DNA of 64,000 bases from contig CAZRAL010000008.1 of NCBI GenBank assembly GCA_964598005.1, positions 1 through 64,000 of the forward strand. Direction: 5' to 3'. The notes beneath the pieces are model-generated. The model was given only the letters and a program-made list of their open reading frames with translations, made no database searches and was not told the origin of the DNA. The position numbers and the translations under genes were made by a program. Below, one piece after another: positions 16,401 to 24,787 of the stretch. Positions within the stretch are counted from its first letter, which is position 1. Each line of letters begins with the position of its first letter. This DNA is from CAZRAL01 sp964598005 (GTDB lineage: Bacteria; Pseudomonadota; Gammaproteobacteria; Burkholderiales; Usitatibacteraceae).

Positions 16401-17714
16401 AACTTTCAGGCGAAAGGCGGCCGATTGGGCGTGGGCGGGCAGCCCTTCAGCCCGTGCCAGCGTGATGGCGATATGCCCCAGCGTTTCCGCACCGTGGGGC
16501 GAGATATGGATGATCGACGAACGTTTCTGAAAATCGTGGACGCTCAGCGGCGATGAAAAACGCGCAGTGCGCGCAGTCGGCAAGACGTGATTGGGCCCCG
16601 CGCAATAATCGCCCAGCGCTTCGGAAGAATAAGCACCCATGAAAATAGCGCCGGCGTGTTTTATTTTTGGGAGCAACGCTTGGGGGTCGGCGACCGATAA
16701 TTCCAGATGTTCGGGCGCAATGTGATTGGCGATAGCACACGCCTCGTCAAGGTCGCGCACTTCGATCAATGCGCCGCGATTGCCGAGCGAAGCACGAATA
16801 ATTTCGGCACGTGGCATGTCCGGCAATAAAGCATCGATGCTGCTCATGACACGTTCGATAAACCCACGATCCGGGCATAACAAAATAGCCTGGGCAATTT
16901 CGTCGTGCTCGGCCTGCGAAAAGAGATCCATCGCCACCCAGTCTGGATGCGTAGAGCCATCGCAAATGATTAAAATTTCGGAAGGGCCGGCGATCATGTC
17001 GATGCCAACCTTTCCAAACACGTGGCGCTTGGCTGCGGCAACATAGGCATTGCCGGGACCGACAATTTTATCCACCGCTGGAATGGTAGCAGTGCCGTAG
17101 GTCAGGGCAGCAATCGCTTGTGCGCCACCGATGCAGAACAGGCGATCGACCCCAGCCAGCGCGGCGGCAGCGAGTACGGTTTGATTGATCGCCCCATTCG
17201 GTGCAGGCGTGACCATGATTAATTCCGCAACCCCGGCCACTTTGGCTGCCACCGCATTCATCAGCACGGAACTGGGATAGGCCGCCTTGCCGCCGGGCAC
17301 ATAAAGACCCACGCGATCAAGCGGCGTTATTTTTTGCCCGAGGATGGTTCCGTCCGGTTCGCGGTATTGCCAGTCCGGCTGAAGCTGTCGTTCGTGGTAG
17401 GCGCGAATACGCGCGGCCGCCTGCTCCAGGGCCGTGCGCTGATTTGCCGGTATATCCTGTAACGCTTGTTGCCACTGTGCGCGTGGAATTTCCAGCTCGT
17501 TGTCCGTCGCTGGCAACCAGTGATCGTAGCGCTGCGTCAATTCACGCAAGGTTTCATTGCCGCCTCGTTTTACCGCCTGCAAAATATCGGCCACACGCGC
17601 ATCGATCTGCGCATCCTGTGCCGGTTCATAGGCAAGCAGGTTATTCAGCTGTGGCCAGAAATCAGCATCCTGCGATGTCAGGTGGCGAATCGGTGGTTGA
17701 AGAGAGGGGCTCAT
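16389..17714 (-). CDS. hisD: Histidinol dehydrogenase HisD
   Basis: HisD, 441 residues, performs the two last oxidations from histidinol to histidine with NAD+ and zinc. Motifs: GLYVPGGKAAYPSSVLMNA, DMIAGPSEILIICD, FSQAEHDEIAQ with the catalytic Glu-His, and GPNHVLPTARTARFSS. The final residues Asn-Leu and the TGA stop are encoded by the inverted-repeat end of the inserted element at 16123-16400, so the native C-terminus has been altered slightly. It overlaps hisG by 4 nt. Confidence 0.97.
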   Translation of the reverse strand: MSPSLQPPIRHLTSQDADFWPQLNNLLAYEPAQDAQIDARVADILQAVKRGGNETLRELTQRYDHWLPATDNELEIPRAQWQQALQDIPANQRTALEQAAARIRAYHERQLQPDWQYREPDGTILGQKITPLDRVGLYVPGGKAAYPSSVLMNAVAAKVAGVAELIMVTPAPNGAINQTVLAAAALAGVDRLFCIGGAQAIAALTYGTATIPAVDKIVGPGNAYVAAAKRHVFGKVGIDMIAGPSEILIICDGSTHPDWVAMDLFSQAEHDEIAQAILLCPDRGFIERVMSSIDALLPDMPRAEIIRASLGNRGALIEVRDLDEACAIANHIAPEHLELSVADPQALLPKIKHAGAIFMGAYSSEALGDYCAGPNHVLPTARTARFSSPLSVHDFQKRSSIIHISPHGAETLGHIAITLARAEGLPAHAQSAAFRLKVRNL

Positions 17715-18355
17715 GCGGGGATCATCTTGGCAAAGGCATCGAGCAAAGGCTGAATGACGTGACGTTTCAGTTTCAATGCGGCGCTATTGACGATCAGGCA
17801 GCTGGAAATATCGGTCACCTGTTCGACCGCGCGCAGGTTGTTGGCTTTCAAGGTATTTCCGCTGGAAACCAGATCGACAATCGCATCCGCCAACCCCGTC
17901 AGCGGCGCCAGCTCCATCGAGCCATAAAGCTTGATGATATCGACATGAACGCCTTTGGCGGCAAAATGCTCTCGGGCAATTTGTACGTATTTGGTGGCCA
18001 CTTTCAGCCGGGCGCCACGTTTTACCGCTGCGTCGTAGTCGAATTCATTGGGCACGGCCACCATCATCCGGCATCGGCCGATACGCAGATCGAGCGGCTG
18101 AACCAGCCCTTGCCCGGAATGCTCAAGCAGCACATCGCGGCCGGCAATACCAAGTTCCGCTGCGCCATATTGCACATAAGTTGGCACATCGGCGGCGCGC
18201 ACAATGACCAGCCGGATATCAGCACGATTGGTCGAAATAATCAGTTTGCGCGAGGCTTCGGGATCGTCAGCGGGGACAATATCCATCGCGGCCAGTAAAG
18301 GTAGCGTTTCCTCGTAAAGGCGGCCTTTGGACAGGGCAATCGTTAAAACAGTCAT
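17711..18355 (-). CDS. hisG: ATP phosphoribosyltransferase HisG, short form
   Basis: HisG, 214 residues, catalyses the first step, ATP plus PRPP. The length is that of the short form, which lacks the C-terminal regulatory domain and needs HisZ as partner; no hisZ is in the window. Motifs: LTIALSKGRLYEETLPLL, GIAGRDVLLEHSG and the PRPP loop ADAIVDLVSSGNTL. First his gene in transcription order, 61 nt after the BolA-like gene; the gap where murA is expected is empty. Confidence 0.96.
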   Translation of the reverse strand: MTVLTIALSKGRLYEETLPLLAAMDIVPADDPEASRKLIISTNRADIRLVIVRAADVPTYVQYGAAELGIAGRDVLLEHSGQGLVQPLDLRIGRCRMMVAVPNEFDYDAAVKRGARLKVATKYVQIAREHFAAKGVHVDIIKLYGSMELAPLTGLADAIVDLVSSGNTLKANNLRAVEQVTDISSCLIVNSAALKLKRHVIQPLLDAFAKMIPA

Positions 18356-18416
18356 TTCAGTTTATCCATCCCGGTCGGCGCCGGGGTTGTGAAATTCAAA
18401 CTTGATCAGCAGTCTT

Positions 18417-18662
18417 TCAGGCGGAAAGTGTCGATGCCCACTCTTCGGGAGAAAGTGTTTTCATCGACAGGGCGTGAATTTCTTCACGCATGCGTGCGCC
18501 CAGCGCGCCATAGACGATTTGATGGCGCTGGACACGGGATTTTCCTGCAAACGCCGGGCTGACGATCACGGCTTCGAAATGTGTGCCGTCACCCGTCACC
18601 TGCAAATGCTGGCATTCGAGCTTTTCTCGGATATAGGTTTCGATCGCTTCAGGGGTAACCAC
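18417..18662 (-). CDS. BolA-family protein (IbaG-like)
   Basis: An 81-residue BolA-fold protein with the signature VYGALGARMREEIHALSMKT, the invariant histidine being in EIHAL. BolA proteins partner monothiol glutaredoxins in iron-sulfur handling; the IbaG subgroup is coded next to mla genes, as here. The start is GTG at 18660-18662, because no ATG is in frame upstream. It lies 15 nt after the ABC permease gene. Confidence 0.93.
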   Translation of the reverse strand: MVTPEAIETYIREKLECQHLQVTGDGTHFEAVIVSPAFAGKSRVQRHQIVYGALGARMREEIHALSMKTLSPEEWASTLSA

Positions 18663-18677
18663 AGGATGCCTTACTTT

Positions 18678-19442
18678 CTATTGTCTTAATTTGTAGCCCG
18701 ATTTTAACAGCATGAGCGTCAATGCTGATAGCAACAGGAATGAGCCGCCGGTAACCGCCAACGATAACCAGATCGATACATCGGCATGGCCGAAAAAGCC
18801 GTAACGGAAGCCGTCGATCATGTAGAAAAAAGGATTGAGATGCGAAAGAGTCTGCCAAAAAGCAGGCAGCGAGTGAAGTGAATAAAATACTCCCGAGAGA
18901 AAGGTAAGCGGCATGATGATGAAATTCTGGAATGCTGCCATTTGATCGAATTTATCCGCCCACAGCCCGGCAATAATGCCCAGTGCGGCCAGCATGCCGC
19001 TGCCCAGCACGGCAAAAACCAAAATCCACAGCAGGCTGTGGTAAGAGAGATCAATGGCGAACACGCCTACCGCAAATACGCCTGCACCCACCACAAGCGA
19101 ACGAACCAGCGCAGCGATCACATAGGCGCCAAAAAAATCCCAATGCGACAAGGGCGGAAGCAGAACGAATAGAATATTGCCAGTTATTTTCGATTGGATA
19201 AGCGAAGAGGATGTGTTGGCAAAGGCACTTTGTAGCATGGACATCATGGCCAGGCCGGGTACCAGGAACTGCAGGTAGCTGACCCCTGGAAAAGGTTGCG
19301 CCTGACTGCCCATGACATGGGAAAAAATAAGCAGATACAAAAGTGCGGTCAATACCGGTGCGGCCACGGTCTGGAAGGCCACTTTCCAGAAACGCAGGAT
19401 TTCTTTATAGAGCAAAGTATAAAAACCAGTCATTGCGCTCAA
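18678..19442 (-). CDS. ABC-2 type transporter permease
   Basis: A 254-residue membrane protein with six predicted helices (first LLYLLIFSHVM, last LSLAVTGGSFLLLSALTLMLL) and the ABC-2 motif region LSGVFYSLHSLPAFWQTLSHLNP. It pairs with the ATPase upstream (4-nt overlap), resembling the YadGH or DrrAB class of exporters. The substrate is unknown. Its fixed place after mlaB suggests an envelope role, but that is inference. Confidence 0.93.
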   Translation of the reverse strand: MSAMTGFYTLLYKEILRFWKVAFQTVAAPVLTALLYLLIFSHVMGSQAQPFPGVSYLQFLVPGLAMMSMLQSAFANTSSSLIQSKITGNILFVLLPPLSHWDFFGAYVIAALVRSLVVGAGVFAVGVFAIDLSYHSLLWILVFAVLGSGMLAALGIIAGLWADKFDQMAAFQNFIIMPLTFLSGVFYSLHSLPAFWQTLSHLNPFFYMIDGFRYGFFGHADVSIWLSLAVTGGSFLLLSALTLMLLKSGYKLRQ

Positions 19443-20338
19443 CGGGAATTCATGATTTTGATGAATACATCTTCTAGTTCGGGTTCGGCAATTTCCATTT
19501 TGGTGACATGAATTTTCTGACTACGCAGTAAACCCAACACTTCCTCAATGTCTGCATAATCATGGATCGCCAGGTGATGCCATCCTTTTTCCTGTTTGAT
19601 GTAGCGTGTAGCTAGTGAAGCGGGCAAGTCACCCTTATCGATCTGGATGCGCAGCACACGTTCTGAAAACTCGGCCAGCATGTTTTCCGTCGTATCCAGT
19701 GCAACAATCCTGCCCTGCTTCAACATGGCAATCCGCGAACAAAGCTGCTGTGCCTCTTCAAGATAGTGCGTAGTCAGTAAAATGGTATGCCCTTTGGCAT
19801 TCAATTCCCGGATAAACGCCCATAGTGTTTGCCGCAACTCGACATCGACACCCGCCGTGGGCTCATCGAGTACGATGACCGGCGGCTGGTGAACCAGGGC
19901 CTGTGCAAGCAGTACGCGGCGTTTCATCCCGCCGGATAACTGACGCATATTTTTATCTGCCTTATCAGTAAGAGCCAGCTTGTCGAGCAATTCATCGATC
20001 CACACATCGTTGTTTCGAATGCCAAAATAGCCCGATTGCAGACGCAGCGTCTCGCGTACCGAAAAGAACGGATCGAATACGATTTCCTGTGGCACAACGC
20101 CCAGGACGCGGCGGGCTTCACGGTAGTCCGCCTGTACATCGTGCCCCATAACAGCAAGCGTGCCCGCCGACGGTTTCAACAAGCCGGCCAAAGCCGAGAT
20201 CAACGTGGTCTTGCCGGCGCCATTGGGACCTAGCAGGCCGAAAAATTCGCCGGGCTGAATTTGCAGGGAAACGCCATCAAGCGCGCGCAGACCGCGATAC
20301 TGCTTTTGAACGGCCTGAATATCAACAGCGAAAATCAT
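19439..20338 (-). CDS. ABC transporter ATP-binding protein
   Basis: 299 residues. Walker A GLLGPNGAGKTTLI, signature LSGGMKRRVLLAQAL and Walker B PVIVLDEPTAGVD are intact, followed by the H-loop LLTTHYLEEAQQL. A C-terminal extension of about 70 residues is typical of the YadG subgroup. The start at MIFAVDIQAV overlaps the mlaB stop by 4 nt; the longer open frame upstream is mlaB read in another frame. Confidence 0.95.
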   Translation of the reverse strand: MIFAVDIQAVQKQYRGLRALDGVSLQIQPGEFFGLLGPNGAGKTTLISALAGLLKPSAGTLAVMGHDVQADYREARRVLGVVPQEIVFDPFFSVRETLRLQSGYFGIRNNDVWIDELLDKLALTDKADKNMRQLSGGMKRRVLLAQALVHQPPVIVLDEPTAGVDVELRQTLWAFIRELNAKGHTILLTTHYLEEAQQLCSRIAMLKQGRIVALDTTENMLAEFSERVLRIQIDKGDLPASLATRYIKQEKGWHHLAIHDYADIEEVLGLLRSQKIHVTKMEIAEPELEDVFIKIMNSR

Positions 20339-20664
20339 GCTTCGGCGGCACAGGTCTCCACAGAATCCGGGGAGGCAGAAAGAGGGCAGTGAATCAATTC
20401 CTCGACGCCATACAAGGAGGCAAGGGAAAGCAGATTTTGCGGAAGGTTGATGTAATGCAACCGCTTGTTCAACCGCAGCGCCTCGCGCCGCCATTTCAGC
20501 AGCAGGGAGACTGCGGTCGAATCGACTTCGGCAACGTCAGATAAGTCAATCGAGAGCGTTTCAGGCAAATCGTTATGCGAGATATATTCTGCCGTGGCCT
20601 GTAAGACGCGTGGCATGCTAGCCAGATTCAGCGCACCGTCAATTTTGAGGGTTTCCCGGTTCAT
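20335..20664 (-). CDS. mlaB: STAS-domain protein MlaB
   Basis: A 109-residue STAS protein: LSIDLSDVAEVDSTAVSLLL carries the conserved loop, with Ser/Thr at the position phosphorylated in anti-sigma antagonists. In the Mla complex MlaB binds MlaF and supports ATPase activity. It lies 6 nt after mlaC and overlaps the following ATPase gene. Confidence 0.93.
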   Translation of the reverse strand: MNRETLKIDGALNLASMPRVLQATAEYISHNDLPETLSIDLSDVAEVDSTAVSLLLKWRREALRLNKRLHYINLPQNLLSLASLYGVEELIHCPLSASPDSVETCAAEA

Positions 20665-20670
20665 GCGAAT

Positions 20671-21279
20671 TTATTTTTTTGCGCTGTTCTTGGCGTTGCG
20701 TTCGCTGATGGACTTGATCAATCCATCAATACCATTGGCTTGAATTTCCTTGTTGAACGAACTGCGGTAGTTGGTGACCAGCGACACGCCATCGATTAGC
20801 ACATCGTAGACTTTCCAGCCCTCCTTCAGTTTTTCCATGCTGTAATCGATTGGAATAGGCTGCCCGCTAGGCTGGTTGACAAGGGTTTTCACCACTGTTT
20901 CCGTTTCGCCGGGTAACAGCTTCAAGGGTTTGACTTCGATGGCCTGATTTTTGTATTGCGCCAGCGCAGTTGAGTAAGTGCGCACCAATAGGGTACGGAA
21001 TTCGTTGGTTAGCGCTGCTTTCTGGGCATCGGAAGCATCGCGCCAGTTCCGACCCACGGCAAGCTGGGTCATATGGGGAAAATTGAAATAGGGAAGAATT
21101 TTTTCTTCGGCCAATTTTTCCAGCTTTTTGGTGTCGCCTGCCTGAATATCTTTATCGGCCTTAATCAGCGAAAGAATTTCGTTGGTATTTTTGCGTACCA
21201 GATCATCAGGGGCGACGTCCTGGGCAAAAACCTGAAAGCAGAATAAGAAAATAGCCAATACGCCTAATTTTTTCAACAT
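20671..21279 (-). CDS. mlaC: Periplasmic phospholipid-binding protein MlaC
   Basis: MlaC (Ttg2D family), 202 residues. The signal peptide is MLKKLGVLAIFLFCFQVFAQ; the mature NTF2-like domain contains ILPYFNFPHMTQLAVGRNWR and VYDVLIDGVSLVTNYR. It shuttles phospholipids between the outer-membrane MlaA complex and MlaFEDB. In many betaproteobacteria mlaA lies between mlaD and mlaC; here only 76 nt separate them and no mlaA is present in the window. Confidence 0.95.
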   Translation of the reverse strand: MLKKLGVLAIFLFCFQVFAQDVAPDDLVRKNTNEILSLIKADKDIQAGDTKKLEKLAEEKILPYFNFPHMTQLAVGRNWRDASDAQKAALTNEFRTLLVRTYSTALAQYKNQAIEVKPLKLLPGETETVVKTLVNQPSGQPIPIDYSMEKLKEGWKVYDVLIDGVSLVTNYRSSFNKEIQANGIDGLIKSISERNAKNSAKK

Positions 21280-21355
21280 GCTCCGGATCCCATTAAAGTA
21301 ATGTTTCAATAAATTGGATTGCTGGGAAATCTGTCGTACAAAAATTAACTGCACA

Positions 21356-21826
21356 TTATTTCTTGTCCTCGCCCTCGGCTGCCTTGCCAAACATAAACTG
21401 GCCAATCAGACGTTCCAGTACCACAGCGGATTGTGTCAATTTGATCTTGTCACCTTCAACAAGTTTCTTGTCATCGCCGCCTGCATCGAGACCAATATAG
21501 ACTTCTCCCAACAAGCCAGAGGTAAGAATAGAGGCAGACGTATCCTTTGGAAACTCGTAACGTTTATCTAGGGCAAGTTTGACCACAGCTTGAAATTTGA
21601 CATTATCAAAATAAATATCGGCTACCCGTCCTACCAGGACCCCAGCGCTTTTGACCGGGGCTTGCAACTTCAGCCCACCGATATCTTCAAAACGCGCTTC
21701 GACATTATAAATTTTCGCCACCCGGTCGCCGCCCAGATTGCCGACCTTCAGCGCAAGGACCAACAGTGCCCCAAACCCTAGCAGAACAAAGATACCGACC
21801 CAGAGGTCGATTGTTTTTCGTTCCAT
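21356..21826 (-). CDS. mlaD: MCE-domain lipid transport protein MlaD
   Basis: MlaD, 156 residues: one N-terminal membrane helix (IDLWVGIFVLLGFGALLVLAL) and a single MCE domain (YNVEARFEDIGGLKLQAPVK, then LTSGLLGEVYIGLDAGG). It forms the periplasmic hexameric ring on the MlaE permease. The start shares one base with the mlaE stop. Confidence 0.96.
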   Translation of the reverse strand: MERKTIDLWVGIFVLLGFGALLVLALKVGNLGGDRVAKIYNVEARFEDIGGLKLQAPVKSAGVLVGRVADIYFDNVKFQAVVKLALDKRYEFPKDTSASILTSGLLGEVYIGLDAGGDDKKLVEGDKIKLTQSAVVLERLIGQFMFGKAAEGEDKK

Positions 21827-22611
21827 TAATGAACTCCTCTTAACATGAATGCGGTGAGTATCAGATCCAGCGTGAGCACACAGAGCGCTGAACTGACGAC
21901 AGTACGCGTCGTCGATGCGGAAACACCTTCCGCAGTCGGCTCGGCATCGAAGCCTTCAAAAGTTGCGATGACCGCAACGGCGATGCCGAACACGATGCTT
22001 TTGATCACACCATTGAGAATATCGTAGCGGAAATCGACCGCCGCCTGCATATTGCTCCAAAACACTCCTGGATCTACGCCGATCAAAGCCACGCCAACGA
22101 TATAGCCGCCAAATACCCCCATGGCAGAAAACAAAGCCGCCAGCAGTGGCATGGAAAAAACACCGGCCCAGAAACGCGGCGCCACTACCCGTGCAATGGG
22201 GTCAACCGCCATCATATCCATCGCCTTTAGTTGCTCAGTCGCTTTCATCAGGCCAATCTCTGCGGTAATGGCAGAACCGGCGCGGCTGGCAAATAACAAC
22301 GCTGCCACCACCGGACCCAGTTCACGCACCAAAGACAAGGCAACCAGAACGCCCATCGTCTCTTCGGCACCGTATTTTTGCAGCGTTTCAAAACCCTGCA
22401 AGCCGAGCACCATGCCCACAAACAGTCCCGAGACCATGATAATGATCAGCGACATGACCCCGCTGAAATACATTTCACGGATGATCAGGCGAAAACGCGA
22501 AAAACTCATACCGGAATTGGCCAGCACCAGCGTGAAAAACCGCGCAGTGGCGCCGATCCGCCAGATGCTCTCGGTAAAACGATGGCCCAAGCGCCGAATG
22601 GCTTCAATCAT
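21826..22611 (-). CDS. mlaE: Phospholipid ABC transporter permease MlaE
   Basis: MlaE, 261 residues, five to six helices, with the MlaE signature PVVAALLFASRAGSAITAEI and MKATEQLKAMDMMAVDPI. It forms the inner-membrane core of the system that maintains outer-membrane lipid asymmetry. It overlaps mlaF by 4 nt and mlaD by 1 nt, so the first three genes are tightly coupled. Confidence 0.97.
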   Translation of the reverse strand: MIEAIRRLGHRFTESIWRIGATARFFTLVLANSGMSFSRFRLIIREMYFSGVMSLIIIMVSGLFVGMVLGLQGFETLQKYGAEETMGVLVALSLVRELGPVVAALLFASRAGSAITAEIGLMKATEQLKAMDMMAVDPIARVVAPRFWAGVFSMPLLAALFSAMGVFGGYIVGVALIGVDPGVFWSNMQAAVDFRYDILNGVIKSIVFGIAVAVIATFEGFDAEPTAEGVSASTTRTVVSSALCVLTLDLILTAFMLRGVH

Positions 22612-23420
22612 ATGGCCAACCCCAGTTGTTCTGCATAAGGCTGTGCGGGATAGTGAAATGGCACCGGCCCATCGCGTTCCGCATGCACGAACTGTTTAAC
22701 ATACGGCAATTCCGAACGGCGGATTTCCTCGGCCGTTCCCGCGCCAACGATTTTCCCGTCGGAAATGAAATAAAGATAATCGACGATTTGTAACGATTCC
22801 AAGACATCGTGGGTGACCAGAATCGAAGTAGCCCCCAAGGCATCGTTCAGTTGCCGGATCAATTGCCCCACCACGGCGAGCGAAATCGGATCAAGACCCG
22901 CAAAAGGCTCGTCGTACATCACCAGCATGGGGTCGAGCGCCACGGCACGCGCCAAGGCCACCCGGCGCGCCATGCCCCCGGATAGTTCGGATGGAAACAG
23001 GTGCGCTGCACCGCGCAGCCCAACCGCGTGCAGCTTCATCAACACCAGATCGCGGATCATCTCCTCGGGCAATGCCGAATGTTCACGCAACTGAAAGGCC
23101 ACATTATCGAACACCGACATATCGGTAAACAACGCACCGAACTGGAACAGCATGCCCATTTTCCGCCGCATGGCATACATGCCATCGCGGTCAAGGGCGG
23201 CGACATCTTCACCATTTACACGCACCATCCCCTGATTGGGCTTCAATTGCCCGCCGACCAAACGCAGCAAAGTGGTCTTTCCGCACCCGGAGCCGCCCAT
23301 GATGGCAACGACTTTACCCTTGGGAACGTTGAGCGAAATCCCTTTGAGGATCGAACGCCTGCCATATGCGAAATCGACGTTATCGATCTCGACCAGATTG
23401 CTCGAATTAGAGGAGGTCAC
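22608..23420 (-). CDS. mlaF: Phospholipid ABC transporter ATPase MlaF
   Basis: MlaF, 270 residues. Walker A GGSGCGKTTLL, signature LSGGMARRVALARA and Walker B MLVMYDEPFAGLDP are intact. The C-terminal extension (about residues 240-270) likely makes the dimer handshake seen in this family. First gene of the mla-ABC-bolA-his-tat run; upstream are 111 nt and then the family 1 repeat at 23532. Confidence 0.97.
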   Translation of the reverse strand: MTSSNSSNLVEIDNVDFAYGRRSILKGISLNVPKGKVVAIMGGSGCGKTTLLRLVGGQLKPNQGMVRVNGEDVAALDRDGMYAMRRKMGMLFQFGALFTDMSVFDNVAFQLREHSALPEEMIRDLVLMKLHAVGLRGAAHLFPSELSGGMARRVALARAVALDPMLVMYDEPFAGLDPISLAVVGQLIRQLNDALGATSILVTHDVLESLQIVDYLYFISDGKIVGAGTAEEIRRSELPYVKQFVHAERDGPVPFHYPAQPYAEQLGLAI

Positions 23421-23531
23421 AGATTATTTGTCGAAATGGAAGCTGTCATTTTAACAGCTTGGCGCCATTATAAAATTCTGAAGCTGACGGAGCCCTATCG
23501 GATACGGCATAAGGAGTGGAACGCGAAACAT

Positions 23532-23670
23532 TAGACTTTTTTCGAAATTGTCGCGAGCGCAGACAAGCGCATAGCGGCGAAAAACCGCAGTTTACAAGAG
23601 AGTAAATGAGGATTTTGAGCCACTGTGCAACGCCGTTATGTCAAGCGCAGCAAGTTTCGAAAGAAGTCTA
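23532..23670 (+). repeat. Dispersed hairpin element, family 1, copy C
   Basis: 139 bp, TAGACTTTTTTCGAAATTG at the left and CAAGTTTCGAAAGAAGTCTA at the right, with the same core as copies A, B and D and TA at both borders. It lies upstream of mlaF, between the start of the mla operon and the end of the amidase gene. Confidence 0.92.
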
Positions 23671-23938
23671 TTTTTATACGCGGCGCCGCAAGAAGCCAGA
23701 TTGGTGAGGCGAGCCAAAGCACAGGGAGCGTATCGAAACAGGCGGGCGCGCGCGCCATGACCGGGGGTTAATGATTAACCAGGATGATGGCTACTACGAA
23801 TGGGGCCGGGGCAACGCTGAAGCTTGATCGTGACGATGGACGGCGTAATGAGCGAACCCTATTCGATGTTTCTTGTGGCCGGGAAAGGCACCATGAGCAG
23901 CCGGGAAAGGCATCATGAGCAGCTTGCTAGGAGTCAAA
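23671..23938. other. Non-coding stretch with a 22-bp tandem repeat and a short palindrome
   Basis: No supported gene. Two structures are visible: GGTTAATGATTAACC, a perfect palindrome at 23766-23780, and two adjacent 22-bp copies at 23878-23899 and 23900-23921 (GCCGGGAAAGGCACCATGAG and its single-base variant, each followed by CA). It looks like degraded sequence left of the amidase gene; I cannot assign an origin. Confidence 0.6.
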
Positions 23939-24724
23939 TTATTTGGCCCCGTCAACGGCAGAGGTCAACACCTCGAGCAAGGCCGCGGTTTCCGCATCGG
24001 GGGTGCCATCGAAACGCGCAGGACGGTACTTCATCTGAAAAGCGCTCAGTACATTGCGGGTAGCCTCATCCAGCTCGGCGTTTAGCGGCACCGCAAAGCC
24101 ATGTTGCGCCAGTTTTTTTTGAAACCATTCGATGTCGGGTAGCTGCGGCTCATAAGCGCGCTGCTTTTGCGCCACCTGCGCGGCATCGGGCCACACGATC
24201 AATCCCTCGTCGGCCAGCCGTTTCCATGGGAAGCGCGGCCCCGGGTCGGTTTTGCGTTGCGGCGCAATATCGCTATGGCCGAGAATGTGATCCGGTTTGA
24301 TGCCGTGCCGGGCTACAATTTTTTTCACCAGTGCAATGACCACATCGATTTGCGCTTTAGGGTAATCGACCCACGCCCGGCCTTCCGGCGTATCGATATA
24401 ACCCTGGTTGACGATTTCAATGCCGATCGAGCTGGCGTTGAGCGGGCTATGGCCCTTCCAGTAACTGACGCCAGCGTGAAAGGCGCGACGGTTTTCACTG
24501 ACCAGCCGGTAAACGGTAGGCGGATCGATATCCACCAGGTAGTGGCTGCTGACCGGCCCTTCGGTCAGAATTTTCAGCGAGCCGGGAAAATCGCCTGCGG
24601 TGTAATGCAGGATCAAAAACTGCACCCGGCTATCCTGACTCATCGCGGTGTAACGGTTGTCGATAGGCGGGCCAGCACACCCGGTTAAAAAGACGATCCC
24701 AAAAACCAATAACAATTTTTTCAT
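23939..24724 (-). CDS. N-acetylmuramoyl-L-alanine amidase, lipoprotein (AmiD-like)
   Basis: 261 residues with a lipoprotein signal (MKKLLLVFGIVFLTGCAG). An Amidase_2 domain (residues about 25-180) carries zinc ligands in FLILHYTAGDF and ILGHSDIAPQRKTDPGPRFP, and a C-terminal peptidoglycan-binding domain (LNAELDEATRNVLSAFQMKY) follows. It should cleave the MurNAc-L-Ala bond in the periplasm, like E. coli AmiD. Start chosen at the signal peptide. Last gene of the recycling operon, 63 nt after the kinase gene. Confidence 0.93.
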   Translation of the reverse strand: MKKLLLVFGIVFLTGCAGPPIDNRYTAMSQDSRVQFLILHYTAGDFPGSLKILTEGPVSSHYLVDIDPPTVYRLVSENRRAFHAGVSYWKGHSPLNASSIGIEIVNQGYIDTPEGRAWVDYPKAQIDVVIALVKKIVARHGIKPDHILGHSDIAPQRKTDPGPRFPWKRLADEGLIVWPDAAQVAQKQRAYEPQLPDIEWFQKKLAQHGFAVPLNAELDEATRNVLSAFQMKYRPARFDGTPDAETAALLEVLTSAVDGAK

Positions 24725-24787
24725 GATTATTTTTTCAGAGACCAGTTTGCAAAAAATAAGGTAATCACGTTTATCAAATGTTGCCAT

